Below are positions 16,349 through 25,402 of a DNA stretch of 64,000 bases, in pieces. The position numbers and the translations under genes were made by a program. The stretch's first letter is position 1, and each line of letters opens with the position of its first letter. Source of the stretch: Rhodococcus opacus B4 (GTDB lineage: Bacteria; Actinomycetota; Actinomycetes; Mycobacteriales; Mycobacteriaceae); the NCBI RefSeq assembly GCF_000010805.1, contig NC_012521.1, positions 62,001-126,000 on the forward strand, written 5' to 3'. A model generated the notes under the pieces. It was given only the letters and a program-made list of their open reading frames with translations, ran no database searches and was not told where the DNA came from.

Positions 16349-17653
16349 ATGGTATCGGAAAGCACGCTTACCACTCGTGCGGGCAGCACAGTTACCCGCA
16401 GCGCCAGGAGGGCAATTGTTGCGGCCAGCTTCGGCACATACGTGGAGTATTACGACTTTGTCGTATACGGGTATGTCGCTGTGTACATCGCCCATGCGTA
16501 CTTCCCCTCCGACAATCCCCTCGTCGGCTTACTGCTCACCTTCGGGGCTTTTGCTGCGAGCTACGTCGCGCGTCCGCTGGGCGCGGTAATCTTCTCCCCG
16601 CTTGGCGACAAGTACGGACGCAAAACCGTACTCGCCGTCGTCATCTTGATGATGACCCTTGCGACCGCAGCGATCGGGCTTCTACCGACATATGCACAGA
16701 TCGGTCTCTTCGCCCCGATACTGCTCACCGTGCTTCGTGTCCTACAGGGGATCTCAGCCGGTGGCGAATACGGTGGCGCAACCTCGCTGATCGCCGAGTT
16801 CTCCCCACCCGACAAGCGTGGGTTCTACGTCGGATTCATAGCTCTCACAACTGGTCTTGCACTTCTTACCGGATCGATCGTGGCTCTCTCCCTTACACGG
16901 ATGCTGCCGGAGGAATCCATGCTCTCATGGGGATGGCGTATCCCCTTACTGCTCTCCCTACCGCTTGGTCTTGTCGGCCTGTACATCCGATTCAAACTTG
17001 AGGAGACCCCGCACTTTGCTGCGCTGAGCTCGCAAGAAAAGGCGGTAAACAAACCTCTGGCAACTACTGTCAAACGTGACTACAAGACGGTCATACTCAC
17101 AATTGGACTCGCGGCCACGAACGCAAGCTTGCTGGCTGTCTACTTCATCTATATGCCATCAGCTTTGAAGCAATTCGGGAATTTCGAGGCCGCCGATGCC
17201 CAACTCATCACGTTCTCTGGACTGGCCGCCTACTGCCTGGCAATCGTTCCCTTCGCAAAGCTGACCGACAAGGTAGGTCGCCGCCCACAGTTGATCGCCT
17301 CGACGATCGCGCTTGTCCTCGTAATCTATCCATCCTTCCTGTTGGTATCACATGGCAGTATTGCTCTTGCTGTCTTGGGTATGGTCATCGTCACGCCGCT
17401 TATGGCAGCCAATGTAACGGCGGTGCTCCCGCTCCTTACCGAGCTATTCACTACCGCCAACCGGTACACCGGATTGTCGTTGGGCTGGCAGATCGCGACC
17501 ACGCTGTTCTCGGGCCCCACTCCGGTCGTGCTGGCCGCGCTGGCCGGGGCCGCTGGCGCAACGATGCCGGCGTTCTATGCGATGGCCATCGTCGCACTGT
17601 CAGCATGTGCCGCATTTGCCGTTCGGGAAACCTTCGATACACCACTGCAGTAG
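16349..17653 (+). CDS. MHS-family (major facilitator) metabolite:proton symporter
   Basis: A 434-residue integral membrane protein from ATG 16349, after AGAGAGAAG. It shows the metabolite:H+ symporter signatures: VAASFGTYVEYYDFVVYGY before helix 1, GDKYGRKTVL in the loop after helix 2, LQGISAGGEYGGA in helix 4, SPPDKRGFYVG, and a second DKVGRRPQL loop in the C-terminal half. About 12 helices can be drawn, a complete length. The family carries organic acids, proline/betaine and aromatic acids; the substrate cannot be assigned. It now stands alone, cut off from the catabolic operons by 13 kb of insertion sequences. It does carry the shared 17-bp motif upstream, so it may be the importer of that pathway. 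Confidence 0.8.
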   Translation: MVSESTLTTRAGSTVTRSARRAIVAASFGTYVEYYDFVVYGYVAVYIAHAYFPSDNPLVGLLLTFGAFAASYVARPLGAVIFSPLGDKYGRKTVLAVVILMMTLATAAIGLLPTYAQIGLFAPILLTVLRVLQGISAGGEYGGATSLIAEFSPPDKRGFYVGFIALTTGLALLTGSIVALSLTRMLPEESMLSWGWRIPLLLSLPLGLVGLYIRFKLEETPHFAALSSQEKAVNKPLATTVKRDYKTVILTIGLAATNASLLAVYFIYMPSALKQFGNFEAADAQLITFSGLAAYCLAIVPFAKLTDKVGRRPQLIASTIALVLVIYPSFLLVSHGSIALAVLGMVIVTPLMAANVTAVLPLLTELFTTANRYTGLSLGWQIATTLFSGPTPVVLAALAGAAGATMPAFYAMAIVALSACAAFAVRETFDTPLQ

Positions 17654-17825
17654 GTGGTGAACCTGCTGAGAGCAGACTGAATTGTCGGGGGTCTCTACAG
17701 AACGACTGGACATCAGACGAATCGCCCGTGCAACTCAACGGCCGTCTGCAGAGCGTCAAGCATCCAGCTGCTCCTCCGCCGACCGCACACACCCACCCGC
17801 CGACGCCGGTCAAGAAGGTGCGAAG

Positions 17826-17844
17826 CTCTCAGGCCGCGGCGAAT
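17826..17844. other. left arm of a 15-bp hairpin split by the IS21 element
   Basis: The 15 bases 17826-17840 are the exact reverse complement of 25428-25442. Removing the IS21 element and one copy of its 4-base duplication (GAAT, 17841-17844 and 25423-25426) joins them into a perfect 15-bp stem with the loop GAATA. The insertion therefore hit the loop. The hairpin lies about 170 bases after the transporter stop and may have been its terminator. Confidence 0.75.
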
Positions 17845-17906
17845 TGACGAGGCTCAGCGAAATTCCCCACTTCTGCTCGGCGAAATTCCCCACCTGTGAG
17901 CGGTGT

Positions 17907-18194
17907 TTACTGTAGCGGTTGCCGGGTTGCGGTGGTGGCTTTGCGGAGGTTTTCGGCGCGGGCGTGGTGGTCGCGGAGACGGTAGGAGTCGCCGTCGAGG
18001 TTGAGCACGACGGACCGGTGCAGCAGCCGGTCGAGCATGGCCGCGGCGACGGTGGTGTCGCCGAGGACCTCACCCCATTCACCCACGCTGCGGTTCGTGT
18101 TTACGATGATCGAAGTTTTCAGATATCGTTGCGCCACAACCTGAAACAACGCAGACGCCGCCTCGCCGGGCAACGGGAGATAGCCCAGTTCATC
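17907..18194 (-). pseudogene. istB: istB, C-terminal part (split by the RIT element)
   Basis: Minus-strand sequence DELGYLPLPGEAASALFQVV, then RYLKTSIIVNTNRSVGEW and the helical end of an IS21 ATP-binding helper protein. It continues the istB part at 21628-22182 exactly where that stops, at LLIID/DELGYL in the Walker B region, with ATC duplicated at the breakpoint. The protein cannot be made. Confidence 0.85.
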
Positions 18195-18222
18195 GACCTA
18201 TACCGATGTTCACATAGATCGC

Positions 18223-18249
18223 TTTATGCCGCCCCCGTAACTATGCCGA
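18223..18249 (+). repeat. RIT left inverted repeat (27 bp)
   Basis: Exact reverse complement of 21599-21625. It lies about 28 bases inside the deduced left border of the element. Core CCGCCCCCGTAACTATGCC. Confidence 0.9.
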
Positions 18250-18390
18250 CATCGTCCTGTGGCGAACACGGGATGCACTGCAGCCTGGTGGTTCGTTGGA
18301 GATCACCTGCTGATCATGTCGGCATAAGCCCCACCGTCTGATCGATGCTGATCTGGACGGAGCACGGTGCTCCGGGATGGAGACACAGCC

Positions 18391-19590
18391 ATGTCAGGTA
18401 CCCGCAGAAGGACCGGGCCTCTGAGCCCGTTCGTCGAGAACTATCGGGATCTACTTCGTGGATTGGGCTACCGCAGCGAGACCATCAGAGGAATGGTCAA
18501 AGTCCTCGGCCAACTCGACCGCTGGATGATCAGCAACGAGATGTCGGTATCGAATCTCGATGCGACACAGATGGACTGCTTCCTCGCGTATCGGCGCGCC
18601 GACGACTACCGGCAATCACCGCATCGGCGAGGACTGCGGCTCCTGCTCGACATGTTGATCGAGATGCACGTCGTCGCGCCGCTGCCGGACGACCCACTGA
18701 CCAGCACCGAGGTACTGCTCGACGATTACCGGCGGTGGTTGATCGAGGATCGCGGCCTCGCCGAGGCGACCGTGCAACGGTACGAGCGATCAGCGCGAAA
18801 ATTCCTACTGACCGGATCCGACGCCGGCAGCGTCGACCCAACGGCGTTGACCGGCAGCGACGTCAGCGGCTATCTCCTCGCTGAAGCGGGGCGATGCAGC
18901 GTCGGTGCCGTCAAAGGCCGCGTCGCGGAAATGCGAGCACTCCTGCGCTACCTCTTCGTCCATGGCATGACCCCGACCCTGCTCAGCGGCGCGATCCCAC
19001 CGGTCGCCGGCTGGCGTGAGACCTCGATACCCCGCTACTTCGCCCGCGACGACGTTGACGCACTGCTTGACACGTGCGACCGCAGCACAGCTCTGGGAGC
19101 TCGAAATTTCGCGATGCTGATGTTGCTGAGCATGCTCGGTCTACGATGCATCGAGATAGCGCGACTCGAACTCGACGACATCGACTGGCGGTCCGGGCAC
19201 CTACGAGTGCGTGGTAAAGCCCGCCGGCTCGACACCCTGCCCCTGCCCCACGAGGTCGGCGACGCGGTTGCCGGGTATCTCCGAGACGGCCGACCCCACA
19301 CCACGGACCGTCACCTTTTCCAGACGTACCGCGCCCCCATCCGAGGTATCCCTCCGGACCTGCTCAGCGACGTCGTCCGCCGGGCATGTAAACGCGCGGG
19401 CCTCCCACCGGCAGGGGCTCACCGACTTCGGCATTCGGTGGCGACGACGTTGCTCTCCGAGGGTGTCGCACTGGCCGACATCAGCCAGGTTCTGCGCCAC
19501 CATGACCTGGCCACGACCGCCATCTACGCCAAAGTCGACCTGGCGTCACTGCGCACCGTCGCTCAGCCCTGGCCGGGAGCCCTCTCATGA
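18391..19590 (+). CDS. tyrosine recombinase, first of the RIT trio
   Basis: A 399-residue phage-integrase-family recombinase. I chose ATG 18391 after GGAGACACAGCC; an upstream GTG at 18367 is possible. The N-terminal part (about 1-200) is a core-binding domain. The C-terminal catalytic domain shows the conserved Arg in GLRCIEIARL, HxxR in HRLRHSVATTLL, a His in LRHHDLATT and the nucleophile Tyr in IYAKVD. It should cut and join DNA through a 3'-phosphotyrosine. It overlaps the second recombinase by four bases. In RIT elements the three proteins are always found together, and the division of labour among them is not understood. Confidence 0.85.
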   Translation: MSGTRRRTGPLSPFVENYRDLLRGLGYRSETIRGMVKVLGQLDRWMISNEMSVSNLDATQMDCFLAYRRADDYRQSPHRRGLRLLLDMLIEMHVVAPLPDDPLTSTEVLLDDYRRWLIEDRGLAEATVQRYERSARKFLLTGSDAGSVDPTALTGSDVSGYLLAEAGRCSVGAVKGRVAEMRALLRYLFVHGMTPTLLSGAIPPVAGWRETSIPRYFARDDVDALLDTCDRSTALGARNFAMLMLLSMLGLRCIEIARLELDDIDWRSGHLRVRGKARRLDTLPLPHEVGDAVAGYLRDGRPHTTDRHLFQTYRAPIRGIPPDLLSDVVRRACKRAGLPPAGAHRLRHSVATTLLSEGVALADISQVLRHHDLATTAIYAKVDLASLRTVAQPWPGALS

Positions 19591-20534
19591 CCACCACCGA
19601 GAACCCGACATCCTTGCGGATGCATCTGACTCAATATCTGCTGCTGCGCAACCGATTAGGGCACGAACTCGCGTACGCAGCGCGCCTCCTGCCGCGCTTT
19701 GTGACCTACCTCGAGGACCTCGGTCACTCCACGGTGACCATCGCCGATGCACTGGCGTGGTGTCAGCAACCACCATCACCGCCCGGGAGCTCGGTCTGGC
19801 CGCGGCGGATGGGCGCAGTCCGAGGCTTCGCTCGCTACCTCAGTGGCATCGACCCGGCTACCGAGGTGCCGCCCATCGGGTTGCTGCCCAGTCGCCGCCG
19901 GTGGCGTCCACCATTCATCTACAGCTCCGACGACATCGCGGCACTGCTCGGCGCAGCGGCCGCGCTGCCCTCCCCGCGGCGGGCAGCGACCTACTCCACC
20001 CTGTTCGGTTTGCTCGCCGCCACCGGCATGCGAGTCGGGGAAGCGTTGACCCTCGATAGCTCCGACATCGACTGGGACGACGGTGTTGTGCTGGTTCGGG
20101 AATCGAAGTTCGGTAAGTCCCGTAACGTCCCCCTCTCGGACAGCACTACCGAGGCGTTGGCGCGCTACGCATCCCTACGCGAGGGCTTCGATCGCACACC
20201 CGGGAACGAGAGCTACTTCGTCTCGCTCACCGGCCGCCGGGTGATCTACGAGTCGGTGTTCGAAGTATTTGCAGACCTACGGCGCAGCAGCGGAATCGGG
20301 CGCCAATCGACGGTGACGCCGAGGATCCACGACCTCCGCCACACGTTCGCAGTGACAGTGCTGTTGCAGTGGTACCGCGACGGCGGGGACGTCGCCGCTC
20401 GACTTCCGCGGCTCTCCACCTACCTCGGTCACCGCGACCCACGATCGACCTACTGGTATCTGTCCGCGGCACCGCAGTTGCTGGCGTTGGCGGCAGAACG
20501 GCTCGAACCAACCCTGCCGCAGGTGAACTCATGA
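19587..20534 (+). CDS. tyrosine recombinase, second of the RIT trio
   Basis: A 315-residue recombinase, ATG overlapping the upstream stop. An N-terminal SAM-like domain is followed by a catalytic domain with Arg in GMRVGEALTL, a lysine turn near SKFGKSRNVPLS, HxxR in HDLRHTFAV, the His in LGHRDPRSTYWYL and the nucleophile Tyr in that last segment. There is an insertion before the final helices (WYRDGGDVAARLPRLS), a usual feature of the middle RIT protein compared with XerC/D. It overlaps the third recombinase by four bases, indicating coupled translation and balanced amounts of the trio. Confidence 0.85.
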   Translation: MTTTENPTSLRMHLTQYLLLRNRLGHELAYAARLLPRFVTYLEDLGHSTVTIADALAWCQQPPSPPGSSVWPRRMGAVRGFARYLSGIDPATEVPPIGLLPSRRRWRPPFIYSSDDIAALLGAAAALPSPRRAATYSTLFGLLAATGMRVGEALTLDSSDIDWDDGVVLVRESKFGKSRNVPLSDSTTEALARYASLREGFDRTPGNESYFVSLTGRRVIYESVFEVFADLRRSSGIGRQSTVTPRIHDLRHTFAVTVLLQWYRDGGDVAARLPRLSTYLGHRDPRSTYWYLSAAPQLLALAAERLEPTLPQVNS

Positions 20535-21520
20535 CCGCCATCGCGCCGACGGTGCAGTCGTTCTTCCTCGAGCGGTTGAGCACGCAGCGCCGCGCCAGCG
20601 AACACACCATCGCCGCCTATCGAGATGCGATGCGGCTGCTGCTGGCGTTCATGGAACAACGAACCCACCGAGCCCCGTCACGGTTGGACTGGACCGATCT
20701 CGACGCCGACGCGATCTGCGCGTTCCTCGATCACCTCGAAAAGGACCGCGCCAACTCCGCACGCACCCGAAACGCCAGACTGACCGCCATCCGCTCGCTG
20801 TTCTCCTATGCCGCCCTGCGGCATCCCGAGCATGCTGCGCTCATTGCACAGGTCCTGGCGATCCCACCGAAACGGTTCGACAAAGCCATCGTCTGCTTCC
20901 TCGACGAACCCGAGGCCGCTGCGATGCTTGCCGCTGCTGACCGCAGCACCTGGGCCGGGCGGCGTGATCATGCGCTGATGACGTTGGCGATGCAGACCGG
21001 TCTGCGGGTCTCGGAACTGCTCGGACTCAACTGCGGCGACGTCGTCACCGGAACGAGCGGACACGTCCGGTGCGTAGGCAAGGGCCGCAAAGAACGGTCG
21101 GTGCCGATGACGGAATCGGTGCGCTCAGTCATGAACGTGTGGCTGATCGAGCGAGCCGGACAACGCGACGATGCGGCGTTCTGCACTCGGACCGGCCGAC
21201 GGTTGAGCGTCGATGCCGTCCAACGCAGAGTCAACATCTACGCCGCACAAGCTCGGCAGTCCTGTCCGTCGCTGGTCGGAAAACACCTCAGCCCCCATGT
21301 CTTCCGGCATACCTGCGCCATGACACTTCTGCACGCAGGCGTCGATACGACCGTCATTGCCCTCTGGCTCGGGCATGCAGACGTTCGATCCACCACCGCC
21401 TACCTGCACGCCGACCTCGCGATCAAAGAGCGTGCCCTCGCGCACCTCGCGTCGTCGACATCGCCACCCGGACGCTACCGGCCACCGGATCAGCTGCTCG
21501 CGTTCCTGGAGGCACTGTGA
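20531..21520 (+). CDS. tyrosine recombinase, third of the RIT trio
   Basis: A 329-residue recombinase from ATG 20531. The N-terminal helix bundle (FFLERLSTQRRASEHTIAAY) is typical of XerC-like proteins. The catalytic domain has Arg in GLRVSELLGLN, HxxR in HVFRHTCAMTLL, and His and Tyr in LGHADVRSTTAYLHAD. The whole set R..K..HxxR..H..Y is intact. The stop is about 80 bases before the right inverted repeat. It probably works with the two upstream recombinases on the element ends. Confidence 0.85.
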   Translation: MTAIAPTVQSFFLERLSTQRRASEHTIAAYRDAMRLLLAFMEQRTHRAPSRLDWTDLDADAICAFLDHLEKDRANSARTRNARLTAIRSLFSYAALRHPEHAALIAQVLAIPPKRFDKAIVCFLDEPEAAAMLAAADRSTWAGRRDHALMTLAMQTGLRVSELLGLNCGDVVTGTSGHVRCVGKGRKERSVPMTESVRSVMNVWLIERAGQRDDAAFCTRTGRRLSVDAVQRRVNIYAAQARQSCPSLVGKHLSPHVFRHTCAMTLLHAGVDTTVIALWLGHADVRSTTAYLHADLAIKERALAHLASSTSPPGRYRPPDQLLAFLEAL

Positions 21521-21598
21521 ATATGCTGAGCACATTCAGACTCGAAGTACTGCAAGTCATTGCAAGACAGGGCAGCCCACCCGGAACGCCGCCCGGCA

Positions 21599-21625
21599 TC
21601 GGCATAGTTACGGGGGCGGCATAAA
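21599..21625 (-). repeat. RIT right inverted repeat (27 bp)
   Basis: Exact reverse complement of 18223-18249. It coincides with the element's right border; the istB codons resume within the next bases. Confidence 0.9.
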
Positions 21626-21627
21626 TC

Positions 21628-22182
21628 AATTATCAGGAGGGTGGGGCCAGCGAAGAACCGCATCGTCGTCGCCCACCGGCCCTCGATCGCTGCCCGGTGA
21701 CAGCGGGCGGCGAGGTCGGCGGCGGTGGTGAAGTAGGTGCGGTACCCGGCGTGCACCGCGGCCCGCGCCAACCCCACCGACAGGTGTGTCTTGCCCACCC
21801 CCGGCGGGCCGACCAGCAGGATATTCGTGGCGGTCTCGAGGTAGCGGCAGGTGCCGAGCTCGGCGATCAACTTCCGGTCCAGGCTCGGGGCGGCGTCGTG
21901 GTCGAAGTCCTCGAGCGACGCCGGGGTCGGCAGGCACGCGAACCGCAAACGCCCGGCCAAACGGCGGGCCTCGGTCGCATCGACTTCGATGGCGAGGAGC
22001 TCTTCGAGGGCGGCGGTCATCGACAGGTTGGTCTTCTGGGCGCGGTCGAGGACCGCCGGCAGCGCTTCGGCGGCGTCGTGCAGTTTGAGCACCGCCAGAT
22101 GACCGCGCAGGCGTTGGTAGAGGCTGGCCGCCGCGGCGGTGTTCGGCGCCGGAGGAGTATCGGCGGCAGGGGTGGTGTTCAT
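21628..22182 (-). pseudogene. istB: istB, N-terminal part (split by the RIT element)
   Basis: Minus-strand start at ATG 22182, overlapping the istA stop (ATGA). It encodes the N-terminal helices of an IS21 helper ATPase (YQRLRGHLAVLKLHDAAEAL), Walker A in LVGPPGVGKTHL, and runs to TLLIID, where the RIT element interrupts Walker B. The missing rest is at 17907-18194. IstB would normally help istA choose and capture targets. Confidence 0.88.
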
Positions 22183-23558
22183 GTCAGGGTGTTCCTTCCG
22201 CGGGCGGCCCGCTCGTAGGTGGACAGGTCGATAACGGTCGGTGGCGTTGGCATCTGGGATGTTTCGGCTGCACCGGAGGTCGTCATGTTCGACTCGCTGG
22301 TGCCCCGACGCAGTGCTTCCGCGGCCGCGATCGCGGCGGGCCCGGGTGGGATCCGTTCCTTGCGGCGGTGCGGGCGACCGGCTGAGCCGGCGGCCGCCAT
22401 GGCCGCCTGCTCGAGCGCGTAGACATGGCCGTGGTCGCGGACCGTGACGCCGGCGCCGTCCGGGGCGAGGCGGTGGCGGGCGATGGTGATCTGCGCGGTG
22501 GTGACGATGTCGATCACCTCGGCCCCGAGCACCCGGGTGACGGTGACCTGCGCCGACGCGAGCTCCGGGGGCACCGAGTACCGGTTGCCGCGGTACGACA
22601 CCAGCGCCTGCCGGGATGCGGTCCGGGGTTCGGTGAGGATCGCCGGATACGGCGTGGCCGGCAGCGCCGTGAGCGGTTCGGTGGCGGCGACGGTCGCCAC
22701 CGAGGCCTTGCCGTCGGCAGTGGCCCGCATCCGGGTATCGCCGCGCAGCCGGCAGAACTCGTCCAGGCGCTGCTGCGCCTGTTCGACCGTGACGTCGTCG
22801 GGCAGGGTGCGCCACCACCGCTGGGCGGCAGTGTGATTGGCCTTCTCCACCACCCCCTTGCGGTTCCCTGCCTTGGGTGGGCAAATAGCCACCGCGACCC
22901 CGTAGTGCTTCGCGGCGCCGGCGAAGCTCGCCGTCACCCGGCCCGACTCGGGGTGGCACACGGTCGCCATCCGATCGAACCGCCACACCTTCGTCACACC
23001 GCCGAGCCGTCGGCTGACGCGGTCGAGGCCGTCGACGAGGTGCGGCTGGGTCATCGCCGGCGCCAGGATCCCGCGCCAGCGCCCCGAATGCGCCAGGGAG
23101 CCGACCAGCAGGTGCGCCATCCCGCCCCAGCCCCAGGAGGCGGGTGGATTCGGCAGGTCGACCCAGTCCCACTGAGTTTCCTCGCCGGCAGGATGGGCGA
23201 TGATCGCGTTCGCCCGGTCGGTGGCGGTCGCGCAGGCCTCGCACACCGGGCGCAGTCCGCGGTCACGGATCTGCCGGGTCAGCGTCGGATACGACAGCCG
23301 ATATCCGAGCTCTTCGAGCTCGTCGCACAGGGTGCGAGCCCACAGATGCGGGTCCTCGGACAACCGGCAGGTGACGTAGTCGACGAACGGTTCGAACGGG
23401 TCCGGTTCGCGGCGTTTACGCACTCCAGGGGTGCGTTCGTCGTTCAGGTAGGCCCGGACGGTCTTGCGGTCCCTGCCGGTGTGGCGGGCGATCGCCGAGA
23501 TCGACCAACCTCGTTTACGTAGGGCATGTACTTCCACATCGTCCTCCCATGTCAGCAT
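22179..23558 (-). CDS. istA: IS21-family transposase IstA
   Basis: A 459-residue DDE transposase. The N-terminal HTH (IHALRKRGWSISAIARHTG-like start at residues 9-27, with DRKTVRAYL) is followed by an integrase core. The probable catalytic residues are Asp in WDWVDLP, Asp in VWRFDRMATV and Glu in VVEKANHTAAQRWW. A beta-strand domain (YRGNRYSVPPELA) comes near the C-terminus. It is full length for IS21 and open. It lacks a partner, because istB is split, so transposition from this copy should be blocked unless IstB comes from elsewhere. It is on the minus strand, with istB overlapping by four bases. Confidence 0.9.
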   Translation of the reverse strand: MLTWEDDVEVHALRKRGWSISAIARHTGRDRKTVRAYLNDERTPGVRKRREPDPFEPFVDYVTCRLSEDPHLWARTLCDELEELGYRLSYPTLTRQIRDRGLRPVCEACATATDRANAIIAHPAGEETQWDWVDLPNPPASWGWGGMAHLLVGSLAHSGRWRGILAPAMTQPHLVDGLDRVSRRLGGVTKVWRFDRMATVCHPESGRVTASFAGAAKHYGVAVAICPPKAGNRKGVVEKANHTAAQRWWRTLPDDVTVEQAQQRLDEFCRLRGDTRMRATADGKASVATVAATEPLTALPATPYPAILTEPRTASRQALVSYRGNRYSVPPELASAQVTVTRVLGAEVIDIVTTAQITIARHRLAPDGAGVTVRDHGHVYALEQAAMAAAGSAGRPHRRKERIPPGPAAIAAAEALRRGTSESNMTTSGAAETSQMPTPPTVIDLSTYERAARGRNTLT

Positions 23559-23684
23559 GTGAACGCGGGTCTCCTTCGACTGGCTGATGTGTGGTCAGAG
23601 ACCATCAGCATCGAGGGAGACCCGCCCTCGTTGGCGGAGCCACACGGGTGGGGAATTTCAGTGAGCGTTACTGGGGAATTTCAG

Positions 23685-25402
23685 GGATCTGGCGCACTTT
23701 TCGTGATTCTGTTGTCGGCCTTAGCTATACGGTGTGGATGACGCGCTTGCGGAGCAGGTCCAGGTTTGCGCGTCCATACATCTGGCGTTTGAGCATCTTG
23801 ATGCGGTTGATGTGTCCTTCAACAGGGCCGGAGCTGTAGGGCAACGTCAGCCCTGCGGTGACGGCATCGAGATCGCGACGCAAACCTGCGACGAAGGACC
23901 GCAATGCCCGATCTCCGTTGGTGTCAACGGCCGTCATCCAGGCGCCGAGGTCGCGCCCGCGCCGCTCGATCATGATCTCGGCGAAGCCTTGGACGAGGTC
24001 TCGGGTGGCGGCCAGGGCGGGACTGCGTTCCAGCAGCGACTCGAGCTCAGTGCGTTCGTCGTCGCTGAGCCGATCCGGGTGGCGGGTCAGCCAGCCGGTG
24101 GCCTGCCGGACCGACGGCGAAGCGGGTCCTGACGGAAGCGGATTCAGAGTGCTCCGCAACGGCTGCAGGTAACGTCGGACAGTCTTGTCGCTGCCGCGGT
24201 ATCCCAACAGGGCGATCTCACGAGTAAGTCGGGCGGCATCGGTGCACCCGGCGTTGAAGCGTTCGTGGAGGTGGGGCTTGAATTCGTCGAGCAGGCTAGC
24301 GCGGGATTCCGTCTTGGTCAGCAGCTCCTCGACCTCGGTGGCGCGGGCGAACCGCCGTACCGTCCTGCGGTCGAGTGAGAGCTTCCGCCCGATTGCGGAA
24401 ATCGACATGCCCTGGGATGCCAGTTGCTGGACTGCGGCGTGCCGTTCGCGGGTTCGGGTGACGAGCCGACCGTCGATCGGCTCGACTTCGGCGTGGACGA
24501 TCTCGTCGATGCCATCCGGGACGACGCTGACTTGATCGGCGTCCTCATCGGGCAGACGCAGGTCGGCGCGGTGACGGGTGACGGTCTTCTCCACCGCCTC
24601 GGCCAGGTTGTGCCACAGGTGCCAGCGGTCGGCCACCTGGACGGCGTCGGGAGCACCGATCCGGACGCCTTCGGCATAGGCGCCGGCGCGGTCACGGCAC
24701 ACCACCTCGGTGCCGGGATGCTTCTTCAGCCAGTCGGCAACGGTGTCCGCCGTGCGGTCGGCGAGCAGATCGATCGGCTTGCTCGTGACCATGTCCAGCA
24801 TGAGGGTGCCGTACACGTGACCGCGGCGGATCGCGAAGTCATCGATGCCCAGGACGCTGACCTCGCCGACCTTCGGATCGCTCAGGGCCCGGACCGCCCG
24901 CAACAGGGTGTCCCTGCCGACAGCGACCCCGAGGCGAGCGGCCAGCCGGGCCCCTGCCCGCCCGGCCACGGCCAATCCGATCGCTGTGACCATCGCGCCG
25001 AGCACGGGCGTGCGTCGCGACCGTGATGTGGTCAGACCCGGCACCTGCTCGGCGAAAGTCTTTGCCGTGCAATCAATGGTGTCACAGAAGAATCGACGCA
25101 CCCGAAGGTCGATCATGACCGGATGCCCACCGATCGCAGTGTCGGCCAGCTGCCGGCGGTACCGAGAATGCACGCGAGCGGACTCACCATCACAGCGCGG
25201 ACACCGTCCCCCGTCGCCCTTCGGCTCTGCGGCGATACGGATCGTCGAACCTACCCGACGAACCCCCGCGACAGCGACACCAACCAGGTGAGGCAGCAAC
25301 GCCCGCACGCCCTCGAAATCACACGCCGACGATCCTCACCCGCCGCAGGTCAGCGCACCGTGGCGACACGCCGAATACCTTCACGAAAAGTGCGCCAGAT
25401 CC
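23685..25402 (-). mobile_element. intact ISL3-family element with 8-bp target duplication
   Basis: Perfect 22-bp terminal inverted repeats at 23685-23706 and 25381-25402 (tip GGATCTGGCGCACTTTTC) flank a single transposase gene. AATTTCAG is present directly outside both tips (23677-23684 and 25403-25410), an 8-bp duplication as expected for ISL3. The target is the right terminal repeat of the IS21 element, whose last bases (25411-25422) now lie beyond. All parts look intact, so this is probably the newest arrival here. Confidence 0.95.
23725..25308 (-). CDS. ISL3-family transposase
   Basis: A 527-residue transposase filling the element. It has an N-terminal zinc finger (CPRCDGESARVHSRY ... 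FFCDTIDC), an HTH region, then the DDE core with SVLGIDDFAIRRGHVYG (first Asp), VVCRDRAGAYAEG (second Asp) and SSGPVEGHINRIKMLKRQMYG near the end (Glu). A second HTH-like segment is SISAIGRKLSLDRRTVRRF. The length is normal for the actinobacterial ISL3 branch. I used the start at 25308; it begins a good N-terminus 73 bases inside the right inverted repeat. Ribosome binding is not obvious. Confidence 0.92.
   Translation of the reverse strand: MRALLPHLVGVAVAGVRRVGSTIRIAAEPKGDGGRCPRCDGESARVHSRYRRQLADTAIGGHPVMIDLRVRRFFCDTIDCTAKTFAEQVPGLTTSRSRRTPVLGAMVTAIGLAVAGRAGARLAARLGVAVGRDTLLRAVRALSDPKVGEVSVLGIDDFAIRRGHVYGTLMLDMVTSKPIDLLADRTADTVADWLKKHPGTEVVCRDRAGAYAEGVRIGAPDAVQVADRWHLWHNLAEAVEKTVTRHRADLRLPDEDADQVSVVPDGIDEIVHAEVEPIDGRLVTRTRERHAAVQQLASQGMSISAIGRKLSLDRRTVRRFARATEVEELLTKTESRASLLDEFKPHLHERFNAGCTDAARLTREIALLGYRGSDKTVRRYLQPLRSTLNPLPSGPASPSVRQATGWLTRHPDRLSDDERTELESLLERSPALAATRDLVQGFAEIMIERRGRDLGAWMTAVDTNGDRALRSFVAGLRRDLDAVTAGLTLPYSSGPVEGHINRIKMLKRQMYGRANLDLLRKRVIHTV

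Larger units (their letters stand above)
18195..21624 (+). mobile_element. RIT (recombinase-in-trio) element inserted in istB
   Basis: A 3.43-kb unit with three tyrosine recombinase genes that overlap by four bases each, all in one direction. This is the hallmark of RIT elements. A perfect 27-bp inverted repeat lies at 18223-18249 and 21599-21625. The right repeat reaches the element edge, while the left one sits about 28 bases inside, so the ends are asymmetric. The host istB codons read through if the element and one ATC (18192-18194 or 21625-21627) are removed, which fixes the borders. All three genes are open, so the element may still be active. Confidence 0.85.

Noticed and set aside
15693-16589. 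Long plus-strand frame before and into the transporter
   Set aside because: Overlaps the transporter start in another frame and lacks coding character; the region is better read as a leader with a regulatory motif.
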